Source: Holophagaceae bacterium
GTDB taxonomy: Bacteria; Acidobacteriota; Holophagae; Holophagales; Holophagaceae
DNA length: 17,246 nt
Reading direction: 5' to 3'
Assembly (NCBI GenBank): GCA_003158505.1
Contig: PMJK01000010.1
Coordinates: forward strand, 2,585 to 19,830
Notes under the pieces: generated by a model
The model's database searches: none
What the model was told of the DNA's origin: nothing
The model's input: the letters and a program-made list of their open reading frames with translations, nothing else
Shown here: positions 1-6,851 of the stretch, in pieces
How the letters are laid out: each line of letters begins with the position of its first letter
Numbering within the stretch: the first letter of the stretch is position 1
Translations under genes and position numbers: made by a program

Positions 1-29
1 CGCGGCATTGTCGGGTTTTGTTATAAGCT

Positions 30-899
30 CTAAAACTTCATCGCCAGGCTGAGGCCGTAGCCACCCGGCTGGAACGTGGGCGCGAAGGACACGGATACCT
101 TGGAATGCCAATCGGCCCGTAGGGTCTGGTTGTAGGAGACCACCGCCTTCCCCATGAAGGTCCCGATGAGACCGCCCGCCACCACATCGGAAAGGAAATG
201 CTGGCGCTGCTCCACACGGGCCACACCCACCAGGCCTGCAAGCCCGTAGGACACGCAGGACACCCAAGGAATATCTGCGTGTTCGGCGATGACCGAGGCC
301 AGGGCGAAGGCCTGGGTGGTGTGGCCTGAAGGGAAGGACTCTCCCCCATTGAATGGGTGGAAGTCGTGCGGGCCCAGTTCGGCGGATGGCCTCGACCGGC
401 CCACCACCACCTTCAATGGGATCGTGAGCAGGAGCTGGGCCAGCCCCATGGCCACCATGGTATCGATGCCTGTCGCCCGCACCTCCGGGTTCTTGAAGGC
501 GATTCCGGCAACATAGGTGCCTACCGCGATCACCACACTGGGCGTGCTGCCCAGGTTCTGAATGGCCTTGGCATCGCGATCCCAGGAGGCGTTGGCATGG
601 TTCACCATGAACCGATCCACGGAGCTGTCCAGCAGCAGGCCCGTGCCCACCACCGCCGCGACACTCAACCCAGCCGTCATCCAGTCCGAACGGTCCCAGC
701 GCGCCGGGGCGGTGATGACATGTTCGGTATCGTCCAGCAGCAGCCGGGGCAGGTGCGTGAAACGGTCTGGATCGGATGGCGAATCCATGGGTGCGCTTTC
801 CGCCGGCCGTGGATCCTTGATCCCGCCATTTGAATCAGGGCTCCCCGCAGACATACATCCAGCGGACAGAAAGAGAGAAATAAGGCTGAGGGTGCGCAT
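30..899 (-). CDS. PAP2-family phosphatase, predicted lipoprotein
   Basis: This is a type 2 phosphatidic acid phosphatase (PAP2) protein of 289 residues. The three PAP2 signature motifs are visible: K163-x6-R170-P171, then PSGH at 190-193, then R228-x5-H234-x3-D238. The two histidines are the expected catalytic pair. Family members remove phosphate from lipid phosphates or undecaprenyl pyrophosphate at the membrane. I chose the ATG at 899 over a TTG at 962 because it begins a short signal ending in the lipobox LSAGC, with C15 as the probable lipidated residue. The ribosome binding site is weak. Hydrophobic stretches around 76-90, 121-135, 147-161 and 209-226 fit the PAP2 helical bundle. The last 25 or so residues alternate like beta strands and end in Phe, which is unusual. 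Substrate is unknown. The family call is firm. Confidence 0.88.
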   Translation of the reverse strand: MRTLSLISLFLSAGCMSAGSPDSNGGIKDPRPAESAPMDSPSDPDRFTHLPRLLLDDTEHVITAPARWDRSDWMTAGLSVAAVVGTGLLLDSSVDRFMVNHANASWDRDAKAIQNLGSTPSVVIAVGTYVAGIAFKNPEVRATGIDTMVAMGLAQLLLTIPLKVVVGRSRPSAELGPHDFHPFNGGESFPSGHTTQAFALASVIAEHADIPWVSCVSYGLAGLVGVARVEQRQHFLSDVVAGGLIGTFMGKAVVSYNQTLRADWHSKVSVSFAPTFQPGGYGLSLAMKF

Positions 900-998
900 G
901 GAGGTGGCTGTCTCCGGGAAACAGAAGAGAAGATCAAGTAGTTCAACATGAAACTGGCTCAAGTACCTTAGCGGGCTCTCCTGGGAATTCGAACCTGT

Positions 999-2960
999 TT
1001 ATACAGGCAATCCTTCCGCCCCCACGATGTACCCTGCCAGCGCGCTGGCGGCCACGGTGACGGGACTGGCGAGCCACATCTGGCCCGGTCCGCTGCGACC
1101 TGGGAAATTCCGGTTGATGGCGCTGATGGTCACCTGGTCTGGGCTGGTGGAGACACCTGGGCCCGCGTTGATGCAGGCCCCGCAGGAACTGCCCAGCACC
1201 AGGGCACCCACGGCCTCGAAGGCCGCCATCCAGCCCTGCTCCACCGCATGGCGCCACACATCCTCACTGCCGCACTGCACGAAGAACTGCACGCTGTCCG
1301 GAACCCTCCGGCCCTCCCGCGCCGCCACCTGGACCACTTCAAAGGCGCGGCGCAGGTCCTCCCGCTTGCCTCCCGTGCAGCTGCCCAGGTAGGCGATGTG
1401 GATGGGAATGGTCTCGCCCAGGTCCGCCAGGGCCACGCCGTTCCCGGGATCGCCGGGGCGGGCCAGCATGGGGCCAAGGGCCCCGCAGTCCACCTCCAGG
1501 GTGTGCGCGTACTCCGCACCCTCATCCCCCCGCATCCAAGGCTCCAGGACCAGATCCACGCCCCGGCGTTCCTTCACGAACCGGACCGTCTCCTCGTCGG
1601 GCGCGATGAGCCCCGTGAAGCCTCCGATCTCCGCGGCCATGTTGGTGAGGGTGGCGCGTTCATCCGTGTCGAGGTCCACCAGGCCTTGGCCCTGGTACTC
1701 GATGACATGGCCGATGGCGCCACCCTCGCGGATCAGGGGCTGGGCCAGCAGATGCAGGATGAGGTCCTTGGCGGAAACCCCGGCCCGCATCTGCCCTCTC
1801 AGATGCACCCTCAGGGTGGGTGGCACGGTCACGCGTACATCGCCCGTGACCCAGGCGCAGGCGATGTCCGTGGTCCCCACCCCGAATGCCAGGCAACCCA
1901 GGGCTCCGGCATGGGGCGTGTGCGAATCCGTGCCCACAACCACTTGGCCCGGCAGGGCATAGCGCTCGGCCATGAGCGCATGGCAGATGCCTTCACTGCC
2001 GCTGCCATCTCTCAGCTCGCCGTGGAGCCGGATCCCATGTTTCTGGCAGAAGGCTTCCTGCGCAGGTTTCAGGGCCTCGGCCACTGCCAGCAGGCCCATG
2101 GCCCGGTGCTCGGCCTGTATGCTGTGGTGGAGAAAAGTAAGGTGGTCCCGGAAGGCCAGGATGCTTGCGGGATCGCGCAGAACGGCATCAGGGCCCAGCG
2201 CCTTCTCCAGGAAGCTCGCGGCCATGGGTGTCACGTATTCGTGGCTGAAACGCCAATCGGCCTTCACGAACAGCCCGTCCCCGGGTCTAACCACAGGGAG
2301 GCCTGTCCTCCCCGAAGAGGCCTCCACCACCACATGCCGCGCCAATAGTATCTCGCCATAGGTCATGGGATGGGGCAGATGGACCGGCTGGGGCGGCACC
2401 ACTTCGCCTCTTAGGCGCGCGGCGTTGTAGGCGAAGAGTCCCCCGCGGCGCACGATCTCAGCCGTGATCGAATCGAGTCCCGCGGTGAATTCGGCCAGCG
2501 GGATGGCCTCGCCGCGCCGGATCCGCGGGATCAGGCCGAAGTCCGAGCTGGTGAGCAGTCCCAGGTTCTGGCAGTTCTGCCGGTAGATGCGTTCGAAACT
2601 CTCGGCGATGACCAGCCGGATGCCGGCGCACAGTTCCGCGTAGGGACTGGCCTCGCGGCTGCTGCCCTTGCCGCGGCGCCTGCCCGCCACGCTGATCGAG
2701 AAGCCCCCTTTACGGACAGAACCTTCCTTCACAGGGAAGGCCTCGCCACACTTCAAGCCAAGGTAGGGGAAGTCGCCCAGCTTCTCATCAAAGTGGTAGC
2801 AGATAAAGGCGGGCGTGATTTCATCCGTGCTGATCTGGTCCCGCAGGGGACCGGTTTCGGCTGGGTCCAGATCTTCGCCCGCACATTGGCGGCTGATCCG
2901 GTCCGGATCCTCCGTGAGGAAAAGGACTCGGCCATCAAAACGGACGGGGTCGGACAGCAT
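999..2960 (-). CDS. Aconitase-superfamily hydro-lyase with N-terminal swivel domain
   Basis: This 653-residue protein belongs to the aconitase/isopropylmalate dehydratase superfamily of [4Fe-4S] enzymes, which isomerise hydroxy acids by dehydration and rehydration. The swivel domain comes first (about 35-200), with DQISTDEITP at 41-50 and the substrate-binding loop GSSRE at 99-103. The catalytic domains follow, with GTDSHT at 343-348, the first cluster cysteine C528 in GSCTGG, C593 and C596 in SSCGAC, and NRNFPGR at 616-622. All three cluster cysteines are present. Ordinary AcnA has the reverse order. AcnB has the swivel domain first but preceded by a HEAT-like domain that is absent here, and LeuC/LeuD are separate chains. 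The ATG at 2960 has AGGA just upstream. The substrate could be citrate, methylcitrate, isopropylmalate or homocitrate, and the sequence does not decide. Confidence 0.85.
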   Translation of the reverse strand: MLSDPVRFDGRVLFLTEDPDRISRQCAGEDLDPAETGPLRDQISTDEITPAFICYHFDEKLGDFPYLGLKCGEAFPVKEGSVRKGGFSISVAGRRRGKGSSREASPYAELCAGIRLVIAESFERIYRQNCQNLGLLTSSDFGLIPRIRRGEAIPLAEFTAGLDSITAEIVRRGGLFAYNAARLRGEVVPPQPVHLPHPMTYGEILLARHVVVEASSGRTGLPVVRPGDGLFVKADWRFSHEYVTPMAASFLEKALGPDAVLRDPASILAFRDHLTFLHHSIQAEHRAMGLLAVAEALKPAQEAFCQKHGIRLHGELRDGSGSEGICHALMAERYALPGQVVVGTDSHTPHAGALGCLAFGVGTTDIACAWVTGDVRVTVPPTLRVHLRGQMRAGVSAKDLILHLLAQPLIREGGAIGHVIEYQGQGLVDLDTDERATLTNMAAEIGGFTGLIAPDEETVRFVKERRGVDLVLEPWMRGDEGAEYAHTLEVDCGALGPMLARPGDPGNGVALADLGETIPIHIAYLGSCTGGKREDLRRAFEVVQVAAREGRRVPDSVQFFVQCGSEDVWRHAVEQGWMAAFEAVGALVLGSSCGACINAGPGVSTSPDQVTISAINRNFPGRSGPGQMWLASPVTVAASALAGYIVGAEGLPV

Positions 2961-3049
2961 GGTCCTAGTTTACGATTGATGTTCAGTCGATTCAGCCTCT
3001 GAGACTGATATTCCCGGCTGACCGCGAGCAGAGGACTCCCCAACGAGGT

Positions 3050-3532
3050 CTATTCTGCTCCCTCTATCTTCCGGCTTATGTAGGCCGTGTAATCGGTGGG
3101 GGCAGGTTCGTAGGGTCGCGTCATGAGCGGGGAAGAGATCAGGAAGTCCGCGGTGCTTCGGGTGCAGGCGATGGGGATGTTGTAGACCACTGCGATGCGC
3201 AGGAGGGCCTTCACATCCACATCGTGGGGATGCGGCTGCATGGGATCCCAGAAGAAGATCACCACGTCGATCTTGCCTTCGGCAATCAGCGCCCCCAGCT
3301 GCTGGTCCCCACCCAGGGGCCCGGACTTGAGCTTTCGGATGGGAGGCGTGGGCGGGGTGTCCTCCGCCTCCTCTGCCTTGCTGGCCAGTGCCTCTTCCAC
3401 CAGCCGCCCGGTGGTGCCGGTGCAGACGAGCTTGTGCTCGGCCAGGATGGCGTGGTTCCAGGAGACCCACTCGATGAGATCCCGTTTGCGGTTGTCGTGG
3501 GCCACGAGGGCGATGACCTTCTGGTGTTTCAT
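3050..3532 (-). CDS. mgsA: Methylglyoxal synthase
   Basis: Methylglyoxal synthase converts dihydroxyacetone phosphate to methylglyoxal and phosphate in the cytoplasm, a bypass of lower glycolysis used when phosphate is limiting. The 160-residue protein shows the family signature throughout: VAHDNRK at 10-16 (H12, D13), the phosphate-binding TGTTG at 38-42, GPLGGDQQ at 71-78 with the catalytic Asp D76, FFWDP at 93-97 with D96, and PHDVDVKALLR from 102 with H103 and D106. These match H19, D20, D71, D91, H98 and D101 of the E. coli enzyme. A Glu/Pro-rich insertion of about 12 residues lies at about 51-67, between the TGTTG and GGD motifs. A GGGGAG ribosome site precedes the ATG at 3532. The gene sits 89 bases upstream of the aconitase-like gene and may be cotranscribed with it. 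Confidence 0.95.
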   Translation of the reverse strand: MKHQKVIALVAHDNRKRDLIEWVSWNHAILAEHKLVCTGTTGRLVEEALASKAEEAEDTPPTPPIRKLKSGPLGGDQQLGALIAEGKIDVVIFFWDPMQPHPHDVDVKALLRIAVVYNIPIACTRSTADFLISSPLMTRPYEPAPTDYTAYISRKIEGAE

Positions 3533-3550
3533 GGGAGGGCTCCCCTTCCC

Positions 3551-3601
3551 ATTCTCCCAGAAGCCCCGTCATTCCTATGTCAACACACTGTAACGACGGG
3601 G
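3551..3601 (-). promoter_or_regulatory. Possible mgsA promoter flanked by inverted repeats
   Basis: On the minus strand a perfect TTGACA (plus coordinates 3578-3583) lies upstream of mgsA. No good -10 hexamer lies at 16-18 bases; the best, GAGAAT, is 21 bases away. The element sits between two 7-bp inverted arms, CCCCGTC at 3564-3570 and GACGGGG at 3595-3601, which could bind a regulator. The assignment is weak. Confidence 0.25.
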
Positions 3602-3605
3602 TGGC

Positions 3606-3643
3606 AAAAACGACGAAGGCCCCCAGGACGGGGGCCTTCGTCG
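3606..3643 (-). terminator. Rho-independent terminator after the DUF1292 gene
   Basis: A perfect 14-bp inverted repeat (arms 3611-3624 and 3630-3643) encloses a 5-base loop. On the minus strand it is followed directly by TTTTT (3610-3606). It begins 14 bases past the stop codon of the acidic DUF1292 gene, so it should end that transcript and insulate mgsA from it. Confidence 0.9.
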
Positions 3644-3656
3644 CGCGAAAGGCGGG

Positions 3657-4004
3657 TTAGTCCTTCTCTTCCTCAGCCTTGAGCTTGGCTTCCTGCTCAT
3701 CGAGGTGCTTCATGAGCCGCTCGGCCAGCGCTTCATCCTCCAAGGGTGTGAACATATCGTCCTTGACCTCGAAGATCTCCAGGCTCAGGCCCTCCTCCGG
3801 ATCCGCAGTGCCCTCTTCCTGGGCCTGCAGTTCAGCCAGGGGTGCCAGGATGGCAAAGTTGCGCCCCTCGAACTCGAGCTCTTCCAGGATCGCGAATTCC
3901 TCCTTCTCGCCGTTCTCGTCCTCAAGTTCGACGACTTCGATTTCGAAGGAATCATCCTCATCGTGGTTGCAGTCCGGTCCGTGTTCGTGACCCTCATGAG
4001 CCAT
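3657..4004 (-). CDS. DUF1292 family acidic protein
   Basis: This is a small, strongly acidic cytoplasmic protein of 115 residues. The core at about 19-56, with a hydrophobic/acidic pattern around ELEDENGEKEEFAILEELEF, matches the DUF1292 (YrzB-like) family, which has no established function. The N-terminus contains HEGHEHGPDCNHDED, a cluster of four His and one Cys that could bind a metal; that is my inference. The C-terminus (about 88-115) is a charged helix. The start at 4004 is supported by an AAGGAGG ribosome site about eight bases upstream, so an upstream in-frame start at 4049 is not needed. The gene has its own promoter at 4029-4057 and a strong terminator at 3606-3643, so it appears to be a single-gene transcript. 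Confidence 0.82.
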   Translation of the reverse strand: MAHEGHEHGPDCNHDEDDSFEIEVVELEDENGEKEEFAILEELEFEGRNFAILAPLAELQAQEEGTADPEEGLSLEIFEVKDDMFTPLEDEALAERLMKHLDEQEAKLKAEEEKD

Positions 4005-4012
4005 GGGCTCCT

Positions 4013-4057
4013 CCTTGCGCAAGGGTCCAGAATACGGTCGAATCCCCATTCGGCCAA
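4013..4057 (-). promoter_or_regulatory. Sigma-70-type promoter and palindrome for the DUF1292 gene
   Basis: On the minus strand TTGGCC (4052-4057) and TATTCT (4029-4034) are separated by exactly 17 bases. Transcription would start near 4022. A perfect 12-bp palindrome, CCTTGCGCAAGG (4013-4024), covers the predicted start point and overlaps the Shine-Dalgarno sequence (4008-4016), so it could be an operator or a small leader hairpin. Confidence 0.5.
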
Positions 4058-4068
4058 GGGAAGAAACG

Positions 4069-4851
4069 CTACTGGAGGCGTGCCTCGCCGGGTCCCGTCA
4101 CAATGGCCATGAGGGGCTTCCGGCCGCCTTGGATCTCCAGGCGTACCCTGTCCCCCAGACCCGCCCGATTAAGGGCAGTGGTGTCAAGGCTGATGGTCAG
4201 CGCCTCCCGGGTCATCGTCAGGCGAACCTTATCGCCCGACTGCACCAGGGGGATGGCCTCCAAATCCCCACGGGTCAGGATCTTCCCCGAAGCCACGGAG
4301 CGCATGAGCCGCTGACCTTCGGGTATGGCGGTCAGGAATCCCGGCGGCGGCACCCCCGTGAAGGGACAGGGGTCCACCCTATCGGCGGTCAATTCGGTCT
4401 GGCGGACCAGGCCGGCCTTGGCGCGAAACACCGTGCCCACCCAGTTGCCATCCACGTCCACGCGAGTCATCCCCACGCTTTCGCCATTCACCTTGATGGT
4501 CATCACCACGAAGAAATGGCCCAAGGGCTCCCGCTTGCTCAAGTGGGAGGCCTCGAAGCTGAGGACGCCCGGAAGCGTCCGGGGCACCCTCGGCGGCTGG
4601 GTCAATTTGAAGGTGTACTCACCACCCAGTTTTGAAGCCTCGTCCTTGGCGAAGGCCAGGGCCACGTCGGCCATGCGCTCGGCGGCAAAGCCCGGCGCCT
4701 GGGCCGCCTCGATGAGGCGCTCTCCGCCTGGCTTCTCAACCCCATGTTCGAGGAGCACGGGAGGGGCGTCTGGCATGCGTTCGACCTGAGATGCCGGCGC
4801 TTGGGCGACGAGCATCGCTGGAACAAGAAGCAGCAGCGCGAGGGTGCGCAT
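4069..4851 (-). CDS. flgA: Flagellar P-ring assembly chaperone FlgA
   Basis: FlgA is a periplasmic chaperone needed to assemble the FlgI P-ring around the flagellar rod. The 260-residue protein starts with a Sec signal (MRTLALLLLVPAMLVAQA). Its C-terminal part (about 190-258) shows the SAF-domain pattern of FlgA: RGDLEAIPLVQSGDKVRL, then a buried strand, then AGLGDRVRLEIQGGRK and a final GPGEARL. The N-terminal half is less conserved, as is usual. The start is one base past the flgG stop codon (TAGCATG), and no clear ribosome site is seen, so translation is probably coupled to flgG. The usual downstream partners flgH and flgI are not in this window. Confidence 0.87.
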   Translation of the reverse strand: MRTLALLLLVPAMLVAQAPASQVERMPDAPPVLLEHGVEKPGGERLIEAAQAPGFAAERMADVALAFAKDEASKLGGEYTFKLTQPPRVPRTLPGVLSFEASHLSKREPLGHFFVVMTIKVNGESVGMTRVDVDGNWVGTVFRAKAGLVRQTELTADRVDPCPFTGVPPPGFLTAIPEGQRLMRSVASGKILTRGDLEAIPLVQSGDKVRLTMTREALTISLDTTALNRAGLGDRVRLEIQGGRKPLMAIVTGPGEARLQ

Positions 4852-4852
4852 G

Positions 4853-5644
4853 CTATGAACGCTTGAGGTTGTTCACGAGACTGAGCATGGTGTCCACGGT
4901 CTGGATGGTCTTGGAATTCGCCTCATAAGCCCGCTGGCCAATGATCATGTTCACCATCTCAGTGGCCACATCCACATTGGAGACTTCGAGAGAACCCTGG
5001 GCGATGGTGCCCAGACCGTTCGTCCCAGGTACGCCGTCGATGGCATCACCGCTGGCCAGGGTGGGCTGCAGCAGATTGTTGCCCAGCTGATTCAGACCCG
5101 TGGGATTGACGAAGTGGGACAGGGTGATCTGGCCCACGGTGGTGGGCTGGTTCTGCCCCGACTGAGTGACGCTCACCGTGCCGTCTTGCGCGATGGTCAC
5201 ACTCAGCGTGTCCTGGGGGATCGTGATATTGGGGTCCAGAAGGGCACCCGCCGGGGTGACCAGGGCGCCGTTCTGGTCCGTGGTGAAGCCGCCGTCCCGG
5301 GTGTAGGCCAAGGTGCCATCCGCCTGTGTGACCTTGAAGAAACCATCACCCTGGATGGCCATGTCGAACTGGTTGCCCGTCTGGTTCAGGTTGCCCGTGC
5401 TGTACTGGTGCTGGAGGGCCTGAAGCCGGGCGCCATGGCCAAACTGGATGCCCGACGGGATCGTGGTGGTGCTGCTGGAACTCGTTCCCGCCAGGTTCAC
5501 CGTCTGGTAGAGCAGATCCTGGAACTGTGCCCGGGCCGCCTTGTAGCCCGTGGTATTCACGTTCGCCAGGTTGTTGGAAATCGTATCCATGTTCAACTGC
5601 TGGACATTCATGCCCGCCGCCGCTGACCACAATGCTCGCATCAT
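4853..5644 (-). CDS. flgG: Flagellar distal rod protein FlgG
   Basis: FlgG forms the distal rod of the flagellar basal body. The 263-residue length fits the family (about 260). The N-terminal rod/hook motif SNNLANVNTTGYK is at 23-35, preceded by ALWSAAAGMNVQQLNMD. The mid region has the FlgG-type DMAIQGDGFFKV. The C-terminus has QGSLEVSNVDVATEMVNMI and GQRAYEANSKTIQTVDTM, the conserved coiled-coil end. Two consecutive ATGs (5644, 5641) follow a GGAGG ribosome site; I take the first. It is the middle gene of flgF-flgG-flgA, 62 bases downstream of flgF. Confidence 0.96.
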   Translation of the reverse strand: MMRALWSAAAGMNVQQLNMDTISNNLANVNTTGYKAARAQFQDLLYQTVNLAGTSSSSTTTIPSGIQFGHGARLQALQHQYSTGNLNQTGNQFDMAIQGDGFFKVTQADGTLAYTRDGGFTTDQNGALVTPAGALLDPNITIPQDTLSVTIAQDGTVSVTQSGQNQPTTVGQITLSHFVNPTGLNQLGNNLLQPTLASGDAIDGVPGTNGLGTIAQGSLEVSNVDVATEMVNMIIGQRAYEANSKTIQTVDTMLSLVNNLKRS

Positions 5645-5706
5645 AGAAACCTCCGAGTTGATTCACTGAAGACTTAAGACTGAAAAATGAACCAAGGACT
5701 TGCGGA

Positions 5707-6450
5707 TCAACTGGTTCCCGCAACGGTGCTGATGGACCGTTCATCGAGATCATTAGTCAGGGTGGAGGCCACTTTCATGCTCATCTCGTAAAGCCTGTTC
5801 AGGCGGATCATCTCGATCATGGTCGAGGCCGAATCCACCGCACTCTCCTCCAGATGGCCCTGGGCGACGGTGGCCTTCACGGGGGCATCGGTCGCGCCCG
5901 TGGGATCGAATCGCAGGGCGCCCATGCGCTTCAGGGAGCCTGGCTGCTCATAGGCCTTCAAGTCCAGCTGGCCCAGAGTCTGGTCCTGCTGCTGGACGGT
6001 GCCATCGGCAGTGATGGAAATGTTTCCGTTCTTGGGGTCCACCTTGATGGGTTGGCCGTTTTTGCCGAGTACTGGACTGCCATCCATGGCCTCCAGCTGC
6101 CCGTCCAACCCCATCTGAAGTCGGCCATCCCGGGTGACGCGGTTGCCGCCTGCGGTCTGGACGGACAGGAAGGCGTTGCCTTGGATGGCCAGATCCAGAG
6201 ACCGGCCCGTGGCCTTCAGAGATCCCTGCTCGGTGACCACACCGGTCTCCGCGAACACCACGCCATCGTTCAGGTAGCCACTAAGGGGAAGCTGCCGGCC
6301 GCTGCCTGCGGCCTTGTTGAACACGGCAAAGAAGGGCTGGTCAGGCTTGTAGCCCACCGTGGACGCATTTGCCAGGTTGTTCGACACCACATCCATCTGG
6401 AAGGCTCGGGCCTTCAAGCTGCCGGCAGCGACATAGTATCCAGGATCCAT
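5707..6450 (-). CDS. flgF: Flagellar proximal rod protein FlgF
   Basis: FlgF is a proximal rod component of the flagellar basal body. The protein has 247 residues, close to the usual length. It begins MDPGYYVAAGSLKARAFQMD and has the rod motif SNNLANASTVGYK at 23-35. The internal DLAIQGNAFLSVQT and the C-terminal QGHLEESAVDSASTMIEMI with RLYEMSMK follow the FlgF/FlgG pattern. It is distinguished from FlgG by its more divergent middle and by its position as the first gene before a clear flgG. An AGAGGTG ribosome site lies about six bases upstream of the ATG. A possible sigma-54 element lies at 6493-6509. Confidence 0.92.
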   Translation of the reverse strand: MDPGYYVAAGSLKARAFQMDVVSNNLANASTVGYKPDQPFFAVFNKAAGSGRQLPLSGYLNDGVVFAETGVVTEQGSLKATGRSLDLAIQGNAFLSVQTAGGNRVTRDGRLQMGLDGQLEAMDGSPVLGKNGQPIKVDPKNGNISITADGTVQQQDQTLGQLDLKAYEQPGSLKRMGALRFDPTGATDAPVKATVAQGHLEESAVDSASTMIEMIRLNRLYEMSMKVASTLTNDLDERSISTVAGTS

Positions 6451-6492
6451 TGGGCACCTCTCGCCCAGTCAGCGACCGGGACGAAAGGACTA

Positions 6493-6509
6493 CCGCCAAA
6501 GGGATGCCA
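6493..6509 (-). promoter_or_regulatory. Candidate sigma-54 promoter for the rod operon
   Basis: The minus strand reads TGGCATCCCTTTGGCGG, which gives GG and GC exactly 10 bases apart, as in the -24/-12 sigma-54 element (consensus TGGCACG-N4-TTGC). The -24 half matches well; the -12 half differs at one T. Transcription would start near 6483, leaving a leader of about 33 bases before flgF. Many bacteria drive rod and hook genes with sigma-54. Single-site matches of this kind can arise by chance. Confidence 0.35.
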
Positions 6510-6541
6510 AAAGCCCCGGCTCGGCTTTGCCGGACCGGGGC
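6509..6541 (-). terminator. Distal terminator hairpin between csp and flgF
   Basis: The arms GCCCCGG (6513-6519) and CCGGGGC (6535-6541) enclose a second short stem (CGGC/GCCG) with an AAA loop on the minus strand. TTTT (6512-6509) follows. This has the form of a rho-independent terminator for the cold-shock transcript. Confidence 0.6.
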
Positions 6542-6547
6542 GCGGGG

Positions 6548-6568
6548 GTCCGGGGGGAACCCCCGGAC
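6548..6568. repeat. Perfect 9-bp inverted repeat
   Basis: GTCCGGGGG (6548-6556) and CCCCCGGAC (6560-6568) are separated by GAA. No U-tract follows on either strand. It is the middle of three tandem hairpins between csp and flgF and may be a REP-like element or a barrier to 3' exonucleases. Confidence 0.55.
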
Positions 6569-6579
6569 AGCATTAATCA

Positions 6580-6605
6580 AACTGGCCTCCCGAAGGAGGC
6601 CAGTT
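6580..6605 (-). terminator. Proximal terminator hairpin after csp
   Basis: Perfect 11-bp arms (6580-6590 and 6595-6605) close on a TTCG tetraloop on the minus strand, 20 bases past the csp stop codon. The trailing sequence TTTGATTAATG is only moderately U-rich, so this could be a terminator or a 3'-stabilising hairpin. Confidence 0.6.
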
Positions 6606-6625
6606 CGAAGTTGAACGGTAAGGGA

Positions 6626-6829
6626 CTAGATCTTGGTGACGTTGGTCGCCTGGGGGCCCTTCTGGCCCTGTCCCACATTGAAGCTGACGCGCTGATTCTC
6701 GTCCAGGGTCCGGAAACCCGTGGTCTCGATCGCGGAATGATGAACGAAAAGATCGGCACCACCCTCATCGGGGGTGATGAATCCGAAACCCTTTTCGGCG
6801 TTGAACCACTTGACAGTACCTTGAGCCAT
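6626..6829 (-). CDS. Cold-shock protein (CspA family)
   Basis: This is a single cold-shock domain of 67 residues, the typical size for CspA-type RNA/DNA chaperones that melt RNA secondary structure. It begins MAQGTVKWFNAEKGFGFI, with the RNP1 motif KGFGFI, and has RNP2 as LFVHHSAI, followed by the usual GPQATNV near the end. The ATG at 6829 is supported by AGGAAG upstream and by the family start MAxGTVKWFN, so the longer in-frame ORF back to 6913 is rejected. An intergenic leader of at least 100 bases with two hairpins precedes it, and tandem hairpins follow it. It is probably its own transcription unit. Confidence 0.96.
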   Translation of the reverse strand: MAQGTVKWFNAEKGFGFITPDEGGADLFVHHSAIETTGFRTLDENQRVSFNVGQGQKGPQATNVTKI

Positions 6830-6851
6830 GATGACTTCCTGCTTTCTTCGT

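Noticed and set aside
994..1007. CCTGT-TTAT-ACAGG hairpin at the end of the aconitase-like gene
   Set aside because: Only five base pairs and no T-run; likely chance.
1248..2348. Plus-strand frame of 366 codons opposite the aconitase-like gene
   Set aside because: Antisense shadow; the minus strand has all three cluster cysteines and the swivel motifs in frame.
3026..3060. Inverted repeat GAGCAGA/TCTGCTC around the mgsA stop codon
   Set aside because: Seven-base arms with an imperfect inner stem and no U-tract; it overlaps the stop codon, so it is not a convincing terminator.
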